A DNA stretch of 51,828 nt from an uncultured Chryseobacterium sp. (GCF_913776365.1 NZ_CAJYMO010000082.1:1-51828), one strand, 5' to 3'. Shown: positions 13,707 to 23,260, counted from the first letter of the stretch. The notes: generated by a model from the sequence alone, not told the origin. Made by a program: numbers and translations.

Positions 13707-16301
13707 ATGAATTTAAACCAATATACTGTAAAATCGCAGGAAGCCATCCAGGCCGCACAACAGGTAGCCATGGAGTTCGGCAACCAGAGCATTGAGCCCC
13801 AACATCTTCTTGAAGGTATTTTTCAGGTAGATGAAAATATTTCGCCCTTCTTACTGAAAAAGTCCGAAGCAGATGCTGCTTTGGTAAGAGAGCGCAACCG
13901 TGAAAATTTAGAAAAACTCCCAAAAGTACAGGGAGGGAATATTTACCTTTCCCAATCCGCCAACAAAGTATTGCTGGATGCTCCCAATATTGCCAAAAAG
14001 ATGGGCGACGAATATGTAACGATCGAACATTTATGGCTTTCTCTAATCGAAACAAATTCTGAAGTATCGAAGATGCTGAAAGATATGGGCGTAACGAGAA
14101 ACCTGCTGGAGGGCGGAATTAAAGAATTGAGAAAAGGAAACAAAGCGACTTCTGCCAGTTCGGAAGAGACGTACCAGTCCTTAAATAAATACGCTAAAAA
14201 CTTCAACGAATTAGCTGCAGAAGGAAAACTGGACCCGGTAATCGGGCGTGATGAAGAAATCCGGAGAGTACTGCAGATTCTTTCGAGAAGAACCAAAAAC
14301 AATCCGATCTTAATTGGTGAACCCGGCGTCGGTAAAACCGCTATTGCAGAAGGGATTGCCCACAGGATTATCAGCGGCGACATTCCGGAAAACCTGATGG
14401 ATAAAACATTATACTCATTGGATATGGGAGCCTTGATCGCCGGTGCCAAATACAAAGGGGAATTTGAAGAAAGACTGAAATCAGTAGTTAATGAGGTAAT
14501 TAAATCCGACGGCCAGATCATCCTTTTTATCGATGAGATCCACACCTTGGTGGGAGCCGGCGGTGGAGAAGGTGCCATGGATGCCGCCAATATTCTGAAA
14601 CCGGCTTTGGCAAGAGGTGAATTAAGAGCCATCGGTGCTACCACCCTTAATGAATATCAAAAGTATTTTGAAAAGGATAAAGCATTGGAGAGACGTTTCC
14701 AGAAAGTAATGGTGGAGGAGCCGGATACCGAATCGGCCATTTCCATTCTTCGGGGAATAAAAGACAAATATGAGGCGCACCATAAGGTGAGAATCAAAGA
14801 CGAAGCCATTATTGCTGCGGTTGAAATGTCGCAACGGTATATTTCCGACCGTTTCCTGCCGGATAAAGCAATTGACCTGATCGACGAAGCTTCCGCCAAA
14901 CTGAGAATGGAAATCAATTCCAAACCGGAAGAGCTGGATGTCCTCGACCGAAGACTGATGCAGCTGGAAATTGAGCTGGCTGCCATTTCAAGGGAAGGTA
15001 ACCAGACTAAAATCGACCATTTAAAAGAAGATATTTCCAGGATTTCGGAAGAAAGAAATGAAATCAATGCCAAATGGCTGAAAGAAAAACAGAAATCCGA
15101 AGATCTTACCCAGATCAAAAAAGATATTGAATCCCTGAAACTGGAAGCGGAAAAAGCTTCAAGAGCCGGAGATTATGCTAAGGTAGCAGAAATCCAGTAT
15201 GGGAAGATCAAAGAAAAAGAAGACGCGCTGCAGAAACTGGAACTGGAAATGCAGAACCATCAGAATGAACTGATCAAGGAAGAAGTAACTTCTGAAAATA
15301 TTTCTGAAGTGATTGCCAAATGGACCGGTATTCCGGTGACCAAGTTGCTGCAGTCTGAAAGAGAAAAGTTGCTGAGCCTTGAAAATGAACTTCACCACAG
15401 GGTGGTAGGACAGGACGAAGCCATTACGGCAGTCGCCGATGCGATCCGAAGAAACAGAGCCGGATTGAGCGACGATAAAAAACCGATCGGATCGTTTCTG
15501 TTCCTGGGAACCACCGGAGTCGGAAAAACGGAGCTGGCCAAAGCCTTGGCGGAGTTTTTATTCGATGATGAGAACAATATGACGAGAATTGATATGAGCG
15601 AATACCAGGAACGTCACAGTGTATCCAGACTGGTAGGTGCGCCTCCGGGATATGTAGGGTATGATGAAGGCGGACAGCTGACGGAAGCCGTGAGAAGAAG
15701 ACCGTATTCCGTGGTACTGCTGGATGAAATTGAAAAAGCCCATCCTGATGTTTTCAACACGTTGCTTCAGGTTTTGGATGACGGACGTCTGACAGATAAT
15801 AAAGGACGTGTAGTAAATTTCAAAAACTCGATTATTATCATGACCTCGAATTTGGGTTCTCACCTGATTCAGGAGAATTTTGAAAATATTACCGATGAAA
15901 ACCAGGATGAAATTGTTGATAAAACGAAAGATCAGGTTTTCGATCTGTTGAAACAGACCTTACGTCCGGAATTCCTGAACAGGATCGATGAGATCGTACT
16001 GTTCCAGCCTCTGAGAAAAAAAGAAATCGGAAAAATCGTGACCTATCAGTTGAGAGGGTTTAATGAGATGCTTTCCAAACGAAATATTATCATGACCGCT
16101 ACTCAGGATGCTGTGGATTACTTAATGAACAAAGGCTATGATCCTGCCTTCGGGGCAAGACCGCTGAAAAGAGTGATCCAGCAGGAAGTTTTGAACATGC
16201 TGTCTAGAGAAATCCTTGCCGGAAAAGTAAACGACGGCGATAGAATCACACTGGATTATTTCGATGAAACCGGTCTGGTTTTCAGACCCGCTGATTTATA
16301 A
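13707..16301 (+). CDS. clpB: ClpB, ATP-dependent disaggregase
   Basis: An 864-residue Hsp100 protein of normal ClpB length. It has a Clp-N domain (residues 1-145) and a first AAA+ module with Walker A GEPGVGKTA (204-212) and the IDEIHTLVGAG Walker B region. A charged middle coiled-coil domain (about 405-530) distinguishes ClpB from ClpA/C. The second AAA+ module has GTTGVGKTE near 601-609 and LLDEIEKAHPDVF near 670. It threads aggregated proteins for refolding with DnaK/DnaJ. It is monocistronic, with a hairpin terminator at 16335. Confidence 0.97.
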   Translation: MNLNQYTVKSQEAIQAAQQVAMEFGNQSIEPQHLLEGIFQVDENISPFLLKKSEADAALVRERNRENLEKLPKVQGGNIYLSQSANKVLLDAPNIAKKMGDEYVTIEHLWLSLIETNSEVSKMLKDMGVTRNLLEGGIKELRKGNKATSASSEETYQSLNKYAKNFNELAAEGKLDPVIGRDEEIRRVLQILSRRTKNNPILIGEPGVGKTAIAEGIAHRIISGDIPENLMDKTLYSLDMGALIAGAKYKGEFEERLKSVVNEVIKSDGQIILFIDEIHTLVGAGGGEGAMDAANILKPALARGELRAIGATTLNEYQKYFEKDKALERRFQKVMVEEPDTESAISILRGIKDKYEAHHKVRIKDEAIIAAVEMSQRYISDRFLPDKAIDLIDEASAKLRMEINSKPEELDVLDRRLMQLEIELAAISREGNQTKIDHLKEDISRISEERNEINAKWLKEKQKSEDLTQIKKDIESLKLEAEKASRAGDYAKVAEIQYGKIKEKEDALQKLELEMQNHQNELIKEEVTSENISEVIAKWTGIPVTKLLQSEREKLLSLENELHHRVVGQDEAITAVADAIRRNRAGLSDDKKPIGSFLFLGTTGVGKTELAKALAEFLFDDENNMTRIDMSEYQERHSVSRLVGAPPGYVGYDEGGQLTEAVRRRPYSVVLLDEIEKAHPDVFNTLLQVLDDGRLTDNKGRVVNFKNSIIIMTSNLGSHLIQENFENITDENQDEIVDKTKDQVFDLLKQTLRPEFLNRIDEIVLFQPLRKKEIGKIVTYQLRGFNEMLSKRNIIMTATQDAVDYLMNKGYDPAFGARPLKRVIQQEVLNMLSREILAGKVNDGDRITLDYFDETGLVFRPADL

Positions 16302-16610
16302 GTAGTTTTTTTCATATATATTATTTTTGTAATGAGTGCCGCAGATTTTTCTTGTCTGCGGCACTTATTTTTTGACCGGATTCCGGAATTAATTCAACAA
16401 AGCACACTATCCACCCAAAATAAACCCTTAAACATTCCTTTCAAAACATTTATTTTCATCAAAAAATACAGCCATATAATATCATATATTTATTTAAATT
16501 ACAAAAATGTTATTTATTGAATAACAAAATAATTCAACATTCGTGTGAAATACTTGCACATGAATTCCAGATTATTTAATTTCATCTTACGTAACAAAAT
16601 ATATGATTTT
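16302..16610. other. Gene-free stretch between clpB and the M43 protease gene
   Basis: After the clpB terminator the sequence is A+T-rich with no ORF. It presumably contains the protease promoter, but I see no convincing TTG/TAnnTTTG pair; TACTTGCA near 16551 is the nearest weak match. Confidence 0.5.
16335..16374 (+). terminator. Rho-independent terminator of clpB
   Basis: Stem AGTGCCGCAGA / TCTGCGGCACT (11 bp) with a 9-nt loop, followed by TATTTTTTG. It lies 34 bp after the clpB stop codon. Confidence 0.85.
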
Positions 16611-17609
16611 ATGAAAAAAGTAGTACTCGGAGCCCTTGTGCTGGGCTTCATGTCTTCCTGCAACAGCGACCAGCTTTCCAACCAATCCGAAGAGCAGAAT
16701 CAGCCGGCTGCCGTTTCTACGGGAGGAGCGGCCTTACAAAGAGGCTGCGCTTCTGAAGAAATCAGAAAAGCGGCCCTTCAGAACAGCGCTGAACTGAGAC
16801 AAAAATATTCTGATCTTGAACTGAAAACGGAAAATTTCGAAAATGCACTCAAGATGGGGAAAGTCCTGTCAGATGGTACCGTAGAAATTCCCGTGGTAGT
16901 CAATGTTTTATACCGCACCTCTTCCGAAAACCTTTCCGATTCCCGGATTGCTGAGCAGATCGCCGTTCTGAATGCCGATTATGCAGGAAGCAACAGTGAT
17001 GCCTATAAAATCCCTACTGAATTCCAGGGTGTGAAGGCAGGTGATGTGAAAGTACGTTTCAGGCTGGCCAATACGGTAAGAAAATCCACCACCAAAACCA
17101 GCTGGAGCACCAATGATGCGATGAAAAGGTCTTCCAGCGGCGGAATTGATGCCACCAGCCCTTCCAATTACCTGAACATGTGGGTAGTCGGCAACATGGG
17201 ACAGATCCTGGGATATGCTACTTTCCCTGAATCTGCCGGAATGTGGAATGACGGTGTAGTAATCGCCGCCCCTTATTTCGGTAAAACCGGAGCTTCCTCC
17301 CCTTTCAACCAGGGAAGAACCGCTACTCATGAGGTAGGCCACTATCTGAACCTGAGACATATCTGGGGCGATGCCAACTGCGGAAATGACCTGGTAGCCG
17401 ATACACCGACGCAAACCGGTGCGAATTCCGGGAAACCGAGCTATCCGCTTTACAATACCTGCAGCGGAACCCAAAGATCCGTTATGTTCATGAATTATAT
17501 GGATTATGTGGATGATGCCGCCATGTTCATGTTCTCTGCCGGACAAAGAACGAGAATGCAGTCTGTGGTTGCCTCGTCGGGAGCAAGATCAGGACTGAGG
17601 CTTTATTGA
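16611..17609 (+). CDS. Secreted zinc metalloprotease lipoprotein, M43 (cytophagalysin) family
   Basis: A 332-residue protein starting at ATG 16611. A longer frame from a GTG at 16545 would bury the signal peptide. A lipoprotein signal peptide (MKKVVLGALVLGFMSSC) has its lipobox Cys at residue 17, so the enzyme is lipid-anchored to the envelope or surface. The catalytic signature HEVGHYLNLRHIWGD begins at His240 (HExxHxxxxxH). The Met-turn MNYMDY follows near 293 with a further C-terminal QRTRMQ motif, as in M43 peptidases. The propeptide-like region includes EEIRKAALQNSAELRQKYSD. It probably degrades extracellular proteins or peptides. Confidence 0.93.
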   Translation: MKKVVLGALVLGFMSSCNSDQLSNQSEEQNQPAAVSTGGAALQRGCASEEIRKAALQNSAELRQKYSDLELKTENFENALKMGKVLSDGTVEIPVVVNVLYRTSSENLSDSRIAEQIAVLNADYAGSNSDAYKIPTEFQGVKAGDVKVRFRLANTVRKSTTKTSWSTNDAMKRSSSGGIDATSPSNYLNMWVVGNMGQILGYATFPESAGMWNDGVVIAAPYFGKTGASSPFNQGRTATHEVGHYLNLRHIWGDANCGNDLVADTPTQTGANSGKPSYPLYNTCSGTQRSVMFMNYMDYVDDAAMFMFSAGQRTRMQSVVASSGARSGLRLY

Positions 17610-17640
17610 TCTGATTATCTTTTCATTAATTTTTTATAAT

Positions 17641-17671
17641 AAAGGCTGTGCGGATTCCCGTGCAGCCTTTT
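17641..17671 (+). terminator. Terminator after the M43 protease gene
   Basis: AAAGGCTGTGCGG pairs with CCGTGCAGCCTTT (13 bp including two G-U pairs) around the loop ATTC, followed by TTATGG. It lies 31 bp past the stop codon. Confidence 0.75.
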
Positions 17672-17844
17672 ATGGTAAAGGCCGCCGTCGTACCGTCTTT
17701 CCTCAGATCGTGGCCGGATATGGCGGTCCAAAGAATTCCTTCTGTAATAAGTTCAGCAGCTTTTTAGCCCCTGAAAAAAACAGTTCTCTCTACCATGTAA
17801 TGAAACCGGCACTCCGGATGTCTTACCTGTAGAAGCAGATATCT

Positions 17845-19923
17845 ATGAAAAAAGCAATAGGGCTGGCTGCCATGATCATCGGCATTTCGGTTTGTTCTCA
17901 GGAAAGCAAGCCGGATACGATCGGGAAAACCAAAGAAATCGAGGCCATCATTTTACAATCGCAGCGGAAGAAACAGTATTCGGACAGGGCGGTATATACC
18001 TTTGACAAAGAAGCGCTTGAAAAAGCAAGATATGCCAAAGATCTTATCAGGACCCTGCCTGAACTGCAGCTTGACCCTATCTCCAACACCCTGAAAAGTA
18101 CCAAGGGCGGGACTACCCTTTTTCTGATCAACGGTATTGAAGCAACGGACATGCAGATCAGAAGCGTACAGCCTTCCGAAGTGTTGAAAGTGGAATATTA
18201 CGACATTCCGCCGGCACGATGGGCAACCCGGGCAGACCAGGTAGTCAACCTTGTTACCAAAAATCCGGAAACGGGATATGTTTTCGGTACGGATACCACC
18301 GCCGCTTTTACCACAGGCTTTGTCAACGGTTCCGCTTACGGGAATTATACCAAAGGTAAAAATGATTTCGGAATGGAGTATTCCATAGAGTATCGCGATT
18401 ATGACCACCGGGCAGTCAGCAGTATTTACGATTATAACCTTAACAATTCCCGTTACCGTTCCGAAGAAAAAAGAAGAGACCATTTCGGATACACCTACCA
18501 GAGCATCAGCCTGCGGTACACCCGGGCCGTTCCGGAAAATTATGCACTGCAGGCAAAAGTAAACCTCAATCTGTTCTCCAGTTTCATCAAAGGAAAAGGC
18601 GGAAGCATCTTTTTTAAAGATCAGGTTTCCGAAGAACACGGAATGTTCAAAAACGGCAACTCAGGCTATTCCCGGCCTACCCTTGACCTTTATTATTCCA
18701 AAAACATCGGCAAGAAAGATGAACTGAGCATCAATCTGGTCGGTTCAACCTTCAATACGGGTACTTCTGAAACGGCCAGGGAATGGGTTATTGATTCAGG
18801 TACGCCTGTCTATACCAATGATATGAACCTGAAAGCGATGCAGACCGGTATCGTAGGTGAGATTGCCCATGTCCACAGTTTTGAAAAAGGAAAGCTGTCT
18901 TCTGGATACCGTGTCTCCAATACTGCCATTTCCAATGAGCTTACCAATCTGGAAGGCTACACTGAATACAGCGTTAATTATCTGGAACAGTATTTTTATA
19001 CCGAATATTCCGGCAAAAAGGATAAATTTTCCTACCGGATAGGCGCAGGGCTGACCAATATTCACAATAAAAGCTCAGAAAATGTGGAGGACCTGTGGGC
19101 ATTCAGCCCGAAGGTGATCCTGAGCTATGCCATTAAAAGCAACCAGAACCTCCGGTTTTCCAGCAGCTATAAGCCGCAAAGCCCGGGAAGCTCAGCCCTC
19201 AGCAGCAACGTGGTCCAGATGGCTCCCAATATTGTGCAGCGCGGGAATCCGTTTCTCGTTGCAGCCCGGCAATGGGGAAATAACCTGATCTATTCCTTTA
19301 ACAACAAACATTTCGATCTCAATGCCAATGCATTCTACTGGTACAACCATAAGGCAATTAATCAGTACTATGTACCGGAAACTGTCTTAGGCGGCTATGC
19401 CCTGACGTATGAAAATGCCAGGAATGCTCAGCGGTACGGCCTGCAATTATCGGGTTCCTATAAACCGTTCGGCAACAGTATCCTGGTCATCAAAGCGACA
19501 TTGACACCGACCTCAGAGACCGTGAAAACCAGCTCGGGCGCCGTTATCAGGAATCATTATATCGGTAATGAATTCACCCTCACTTCAGAATACAAATCTT
19601 TTAGCCTGCAATACGAATTCAACATCCCTGTTTACAAACTGGACGGTGCTTTCCTGAGGGCCAATGAGAATGCAAACCATTTTTTTGCCAGCTATAAACA
19701 TAAGGAATGGACTTTTACCACAGGAATGTACTGGATCGGGATGCCGGCTGAATACCGTACCAAAAGCCTTCCGGAAAGCCTGGTGAACTATTCCTCCGAC
19801 AGCAGGATCCGGAATGACAAATCCCTTTTCGTAGTAGGGATCAGCTATGACTTTTCTAAAGGCAAGAAAACACAGATTGAGAAGAAGCTGAACAACAGCA
19901 CAGCTCCGGCAGCCACTTTCTAA
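17845..19923 (+). CDS. TonB-dependent receptor-like outer-membrane beta-barrel protein
   Basis: A 692-residue protein with a signal peptide (MKKAIGLAAMIIGISVCSQ). A plug-like region spans residues 45-150 (KDLIRTLPELQLDP, LFLINGIEATDMQIRSVQPS, VLKVEYYDIPPARW). The rest is a series of alternating aromatic/polar beta strands ending in an outer-membrane-type C terminus. The N-terminal carboxypeptidase-like regulatory domain common in SusC-type receptors is absent, and no SusD partner is adjacent. It may import a peptide, metal chelate or glycan fragment; the upstream M43 protease is only a positional hint. It is bounded by a hairpin at 19953. Confidence 0.85.
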   Translation: MKKAIGLAAMIIGISVCSQESKPDTIGKTKEIEAIILQSQRKKQYSDRAVYTFDKEALEKARYAKDLIRTLPELQLDPISNTLKSTKGGTTLFLINGIEATDMQIRSVQPSEVLKVEYYDIPPARWATRADQVVNLVTKNPETGYVFGTDTTAAFTTGFVNGSAYGNYTKGKNDFGMEYSIEYRDYDHRAVSSIYDYNLNNSRYRSEEKRRDHFGYTYQSISLRYTRAVPENYALQAKVNLNLFSSFIKGKGGSIFFKDQVSEEHGMFKNGNSGYSRPTLDLYYSKNIGKKDELSINLVGSTFNTGTSETAREWVIDSGTPVYTNDMNLKAMQTGIVGEIAHVHSFEKGKLSSGYRVSNTAISNELTNLEGYTEYSVNYLEQYFYTEYSGKKDKFSYRIGAGLTNIHNKSSENVEDLWAFSPKVILSYAIKSNQNLRFSSSYKPQSPGSSALSSNVVQMAPNIVQRGNPFLVAARQWGNNLIYSFNNKHFDLNANAFYWYNHKAINQYYVPETVLGGYALTYENARNAQRYGLQLSGSYKPFGNSILVIKATLTPTSETVKTSSGAVIRNHYIGNEFTLTSEYKSFSLQYEFNIPVYKLDGAFLRANENANHFFASYKHKEWTFTTGMYWIGMPAEYRTKSLPESLVNYSSDSRIRNDKSLFVVGISYDFSKGKKTQIEKKLNNSTAPAATF

Positions 19924-20292
19924 AATCAACTTTCAGAACGGTTAGAAACTGAATCCGGTCCTTCAAAAATGAAGGACCGGATGTATATTAATATGAATCA
20001 AGCGGTATTCAAATCATCTTCAGTCAGTTATTAAAAGTGAGTTTAATATAAAATCTGGTATAAGATCAATAGAATTGATTTCAGCTCACATACGATGGGA
20101 TGTCTGATGATCCGGCATCAGCTGAATGCAGACAGGTTTTGGCTAAAACCGGATGCATACCGCTATAATGATGCCGGGCTAAAGCCCGACGCTACGGACT
20201 GCTGCAACTCATCTACCGTGAACTCAGATTTAAGACCTGATTAAAAAGGCTGAAAGCCGGTCAACAGGATTTATATGCCAGTTCATGTTATA
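19924..20292. other. Gene-free stretch with GGCTAAAGCC-type short palindromes
   Basis: The 369-bp interval between convergent genes holds the hairpin at 19953-19982 and three related small palindromes: GGTTTTGGCTAAAACC (20145-20160), GCCGGGCTAAAGCCCGAC (20173-20190) and GGCTGAAAGCC (20248-20258). They look like members of one dispersed short-repeat family. No ORF is evident. Confidence 0.6.
19953..19982 (+). terminator. Probable terminator after the TonB-dependent receptor gene
   Basis: Perfect 12-bp stem ATCCGGTCCTTC / GAAGGACCGGAT with the loop AAAAAT, 29 bp after the stop codon. No strong T tract follows, so termination efficiency is uncertain. Confidence 0.6.
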
Positions 20293-20562
20293 TCAAAGGT
20301 TTTTCCGGTTGTCCTCCGGCGTATAATCCATGAAGATACCACCGTCCAGGCTTACGGATTTTGCTTTTTTAGCTACCGGAACAGTCAGCATCGTTTTCTT
20401 CTGGTCTTTCTCCCAGACGGAAGGCGAAAAATGCAGCTTTTCCAGGGTCCCGTCTTCGTATAAAATTTCTGCGTCGAAAGGAATAGCAAATCCACCTATA
20501 TTATCTACCTGTACGGCAAGCAGGCCATTCTGCTGGGATGCGTTGCCGACTTTAAGATGCAA
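20293..20562 (-). pseudogene. C-terminal fragment of the M1 peptidase, separated by a frameshift
   Basis: About 89 codons in a different frame from the M1 gene ending at 20552. The fragment (LHLKVGNASQQNGLLAVQVDNIGGF and on) aligns with the C-terminal beta-sandwich of the second M1 peptidase in this window, in particular the NIGQLPMP region and the following VWKRNKEW region. It has no start codon of its own beyond a TTG and no separate promoter. It is best read as the detached end of the upstream gene. Confidence 0.85.
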
Positions 20563-22156
20563 TATAATAATTGGTGAAAAACCAGTTGCTGAAGAACCAG
20601 TTCAGGTTTTTTCCGGAACCGGTATTCATGGAATTAAAGTAATCCCACGGCACCGGATGCTTTCCGTTCCAATTATCCATATAATGATGCAATGCTTTTT
20701 TAAACACCTCATCACCCAGGTAATCTTTCAGGGCCAGATAGGATAAGGATGCTTTCACATAGGAATTGTTTCCATAGCCCGCGCCGCTTACCTGCGTACT
20801 CATGGTGATAATGGGCTGGTCCTGTTCCGCAGAAGGATCATTGATCCATTTTTTCACCCGGAAATTTTTATAGAATTCCCTGGCCTTGTCTTCCCCGTTT
20901 TCATCAATCCCGATCAGGTATTCAAGGGTGGTCGCCCAGCCTTCATCCATAAAGGCATACCTCGTTTCATTGATTCCCATGTAAAAAGGGAAATAGGTAT
21001 GGGCAATTTCATGATCCGCCGTAAGCCTGGCATCCTGCAGATCATCCGGAATACTGGTATCGTTGATCATCATCGGATATTCCATATCGGCATATCCCTG
21101 AATGGCAGTCATTGCATTATAAGGATATTCCACACCCGGCCAGTTTTTTGAAAACCAGCTCAGGTTATACTGCATCCATTCCACATAATGCTCAAAATCC
21201 TTTGCCCCGTTTTTATACCCGGCCTGTACACTGGCCCTTTTTGTTTTAAGCTGTACGCTGGCTGCATCCCAGACGTAGTGATTGCTCAGGGCAAAACAGA
21301 AATCGGTGATATGGCTGGCCCTGAATTTCCAGGTATTCCATTTATTGGGTTTGGTCACCTTCCCGGATTTCATTTCCTGCTCGGTTGCAACGCGTATCAC
21401 CGTATCGCTTTTCAGGGAAGATTTATAGCGTTTCAGGTATTCCGGCTGGAGCACGGCATCCGGATTCAGAAAATCCCCGGTGGCCCAGACTACATAATTT
21501 TTCGGAGCGGTAATCGCAAAGCTGTAATCGTTGAAATCATTATAGAATTCCTGCCTGTCGGAATGCGGCAGCAGGTCCCAGCCGTTGTAGTCGTCGTATA
21601 CGGAAATCCTGGGGAAGGAATAGGCTGCATAAAAAGTTTCAGGATCGATCTGCCCTTCCCTTCCGCTCTCAACCGACAGCGGATATTCCCATTCGATCTT
21701 AATTTCGGCTTTTCCTTTTGACCGTAAAGGCCTGGTAAGCTTTATCTTTTCAACGGTTCCCCAGTTGTCGCTGTTAACATTATATTTCTCACCGTTTACA
21801 ACAAACGCCCTGATGTGCAAACCTGATGAGAGGAAATCTTTGGACACCATTCCGGACCGCGGAGCCTGCGGTTTATGGAGGTTGTTTACAAACCTGACGG
21901 CCAGCTCATTAAGCACATCCGGGCTGTTGTTCATATAAGTGATGGTTTCTTTTCCCGAAACCATCTTGGAAGCAGCGTCTACTTTCACCTCAACCTGGTA
22001 AACCCCTTTGTTCTGCCAGTAGTTTTTTCCCGGAGCACCCGACAGGTCGCGTGTCCCGTTCTGATATGCCTTTTTTATATTCCTCGGCATATACAGTTCC
22101 TGAGCGGAATATTGCCATGAAACCATCAGCAATATTCCCAACATCAATCTTTTCAT
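20552..22156 (-). CDS. Secreted M1-family metallopeptidase, frameshifted near its 3' end
   Basis: A 534-residue product with a signal peptide (MKRLMLGILLMVSWQYSAQ). The substrate-recognition strand YADMEYPMMI (GxMEN-like) lies near residue 360. The zinc site HEIAHTYFPFYMG lies near 379, with the third ligand Glu in FMDEGWATTLEYL. Translation stops at TAA just after NWFFTNYYIAS, where relatives continue. The missing end is present in the next frame at 20562-20293, so a small indel near 20560-20570 has split the gene. The catalytic domain is intact and could still act. It was originally an aminopeptidase-type exported enzyme of about 620 residues. A true sequence error cannot be excluded. Confidence 0.85.
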   Translation of the reverse strand: MKRLMLGILLMVSWQYSAQELYMPRNIKKAYQNGTRDLSGAPGKNYWQNKGVYQVEVKVDAASKMVSGKETITYMNNSPDVLNELAVRFVNNLHKPQAPRSGMVSKDFLSSGLHIRAFVVNGEKYNVNSDNWGTVEKIKLTRPLRSKGKAEIKIEWEYPLSVESGREGQIDPETFYAAYSFPRISVYDDYNGWDLLPHSDRQEFYNDFNDYSFAITAPKNYVVWATGDFLNPDAVLQPEYLKRYKSSLKSDTVIRVATEQEMKSGKVTKPNKWNTWKFRASHITDFCFALSNHYVWDAASVQLKTKRASVQAGYKNGAKDFEHYVEWMQYNLSWFSKNWPGVEYPYNAMTAIQGYADMEYPMMINDTSIPDDLQDARLTADHEIAHTYFPFYMGINETRYAFMDEGWATTLEYLIGIDENGEDKAREFYKNFRVKKWINDPSAEQDQPIITMSTQVSGAGYGNNSYVKASLSYLALKDYLGDEVFKKALHHYMDNWNGKHPVPWDYFNSMNTGSGKNLNWFFSNWFFTNYYIAS

Positions 22157-22285
22157 TAATTTTTTGTTATACGATGTTTAATTCAACATAAAAATACGAA
22201 AAAACGGCAATACTGCGATTACCGTTGATATTCTGCCCTCCTGTCGTCCGGCCTTACCCGGAAGAGTGGCGGTTGTGTACAAAGC

Positions 22286-23119
22286 CTAAAACTGAAGTTC
22301 CGTAAGTACCGGGAAGTGATCCGACGGGTACAAAAGGTTTTCCCTCCTGTCATTGATATGGCGGTGGGATCTGATCCTGAATCCTTTTACAAAGATATAA
22401 TCGATCCTTTCTTTCGGGATTTCATTAACATTAAATCCGGTAAACGTTCCTTTCGGGCCATAGTGTTTTGTTTCCGAATGATAAAAGGAATCCTGCAAGT
22501 TCCGGGACATGATCCTGATAGGCTCGGAATCTTCCGTAAGGTTGAAATCCCCGCTTACGGTTACCGGCAGATTTTGAGGATTGAGTTCTTTGATTTTCTT
22601 TAAAATCAGTTCCGAGGATTTTACCCGGGCTATGTTTCCGATATGATCAAAGTGAAGGTTCAGTGCCATGAATTCCTTTCCTGATTTTTTATCTTTGAAT
22701 ACGGCATAGGTACAGATCCTGTTCAATGCGGCATCCCATCCTTTGGACGGTTTTTCCGGGGTTTCCGAAAGCCAGAAGGTCCCGGATTTAACCGCTTTCA
22801 GCCGGTCCGTATCATAGAAGATGGCCGAAAATTCGCCTTTTTCTTTTCCGTCATCCCTTCCGACGCCTATATAGTCATAGTTTTTAAGCCCGGTCCGGAT
22901 ATCCTTCATCTGCTCCGGAAGCGCTTCCTGCACACCGAAATAATCGGGGTGATAATAGGTCAGCAAATCGGCAACATCCTGTTTTCTGTTCGGCCACGAA
23001 TTTTCTTTGTCAGAATCCACATTCAGCCTGATGTTGAAGCTCATTACCTTCAGATCCTGTGAAAACCCTAACGCGAAAAGCATCAGGCCTACCATTGAAA
23101 ATCTCAGTTTCATACGCAT
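22286..23119 (-). CDS. Exported endonuclease/exonuclease/phosphatase-family hydrolase
   Basis: A 277-residue protein. After a signal peptide ending near SQ21 it shows the EEP fold motifs in order: VMSFNIRLN, GVQEALPEQ, ALNLHFDHIG, VSGDFNLTEDSEP, RIDYIFVKG and YPSDHFPVL. These supply the metal-binding Asn/Glu/Asp and the catalytic His-Asp pair, so it should be an active Mg-dependent phosphodiesterase. Exported Bacteroidota members are candidates for extracellular nuclease or phosphatase activity. The substrate cannot be told. ATG 23113, two codons in, is an alternative start. A TACTTTTG box lies 32 bp upstream. Confidence 0.9.
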   Translation of the reverse strand: MRMKLRFSMVGLMLFALGFSQDLKVMSFNIRLNVDSDKENSWPNRKQDVADLLTYYHPDYFGVQEALPEQMKDIRTGLKNYDYIGVGRDDGKEKGEFSAIFYDTDRLKAVKSGTFWLSETPEKPSKGWDAALNRICTYAVFKDKKSGKEFMALNLHFDHIGNIARVKSSELILKKIKELNPQNLPVTVSGDFNLTEDSEPIRIMSRNLQDSFYHSETKHYGPKGTFTGFNVNEIPKERIDYIFVKGFRIRSHRHINDRRENLLYPSDHFPVLTELQF

Positions 23120-23150
23120 TTTATTTAATTATCAAAGTCACAAAAGTAAG

Positions 23151-23158
23151 ATTTCTCC
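23151..23158 (-). promoter_or_regulatory. Predicted -7 box for the EEP hydrolase gene
   Basis: TACTTTTG on the minus strand, an exact match to TAnnTTTG, 32 bp upstream of the start codon and downstream of the M1-gene terminator. No TTG is seen at the usual spacing. Confidence 0.45.
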
Positions 23159-23204
23159 GGCAGGGAAAAGATGATTACAGGATTTTAATGGCAATTTACA
23201 TTCA

Positions 23205-23234
23205 CAAAAAAGCTCCGGAAATATTTTCCGGAGC
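23205..23234 (-). terminator. Terminator of the second M1 peptidase gene
   Basis: Stem GCTCCGGAAA / TTTCCGGAGC (10 bp, 3-nt loop). On the minus strand it is followed by a run of T (TTTTTTGTG). It lies 27 bp past the M1 stop codon. The same core stem recurs at 39612-39639. Confidence 0.85.
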
Positions 23235-23260
23235 CAGGTTCATTGATGATGAACGGTTTT

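Noticed and set aside
13943..14644. 233-codon frame antisense to clpB
   Set aside because: It lies fully inside the well-conserved ClpB coding sequence on the other strand. Its Ser/Leu/Pro-rich translation is the usual shadow of a Glu/Lys-rich gene.
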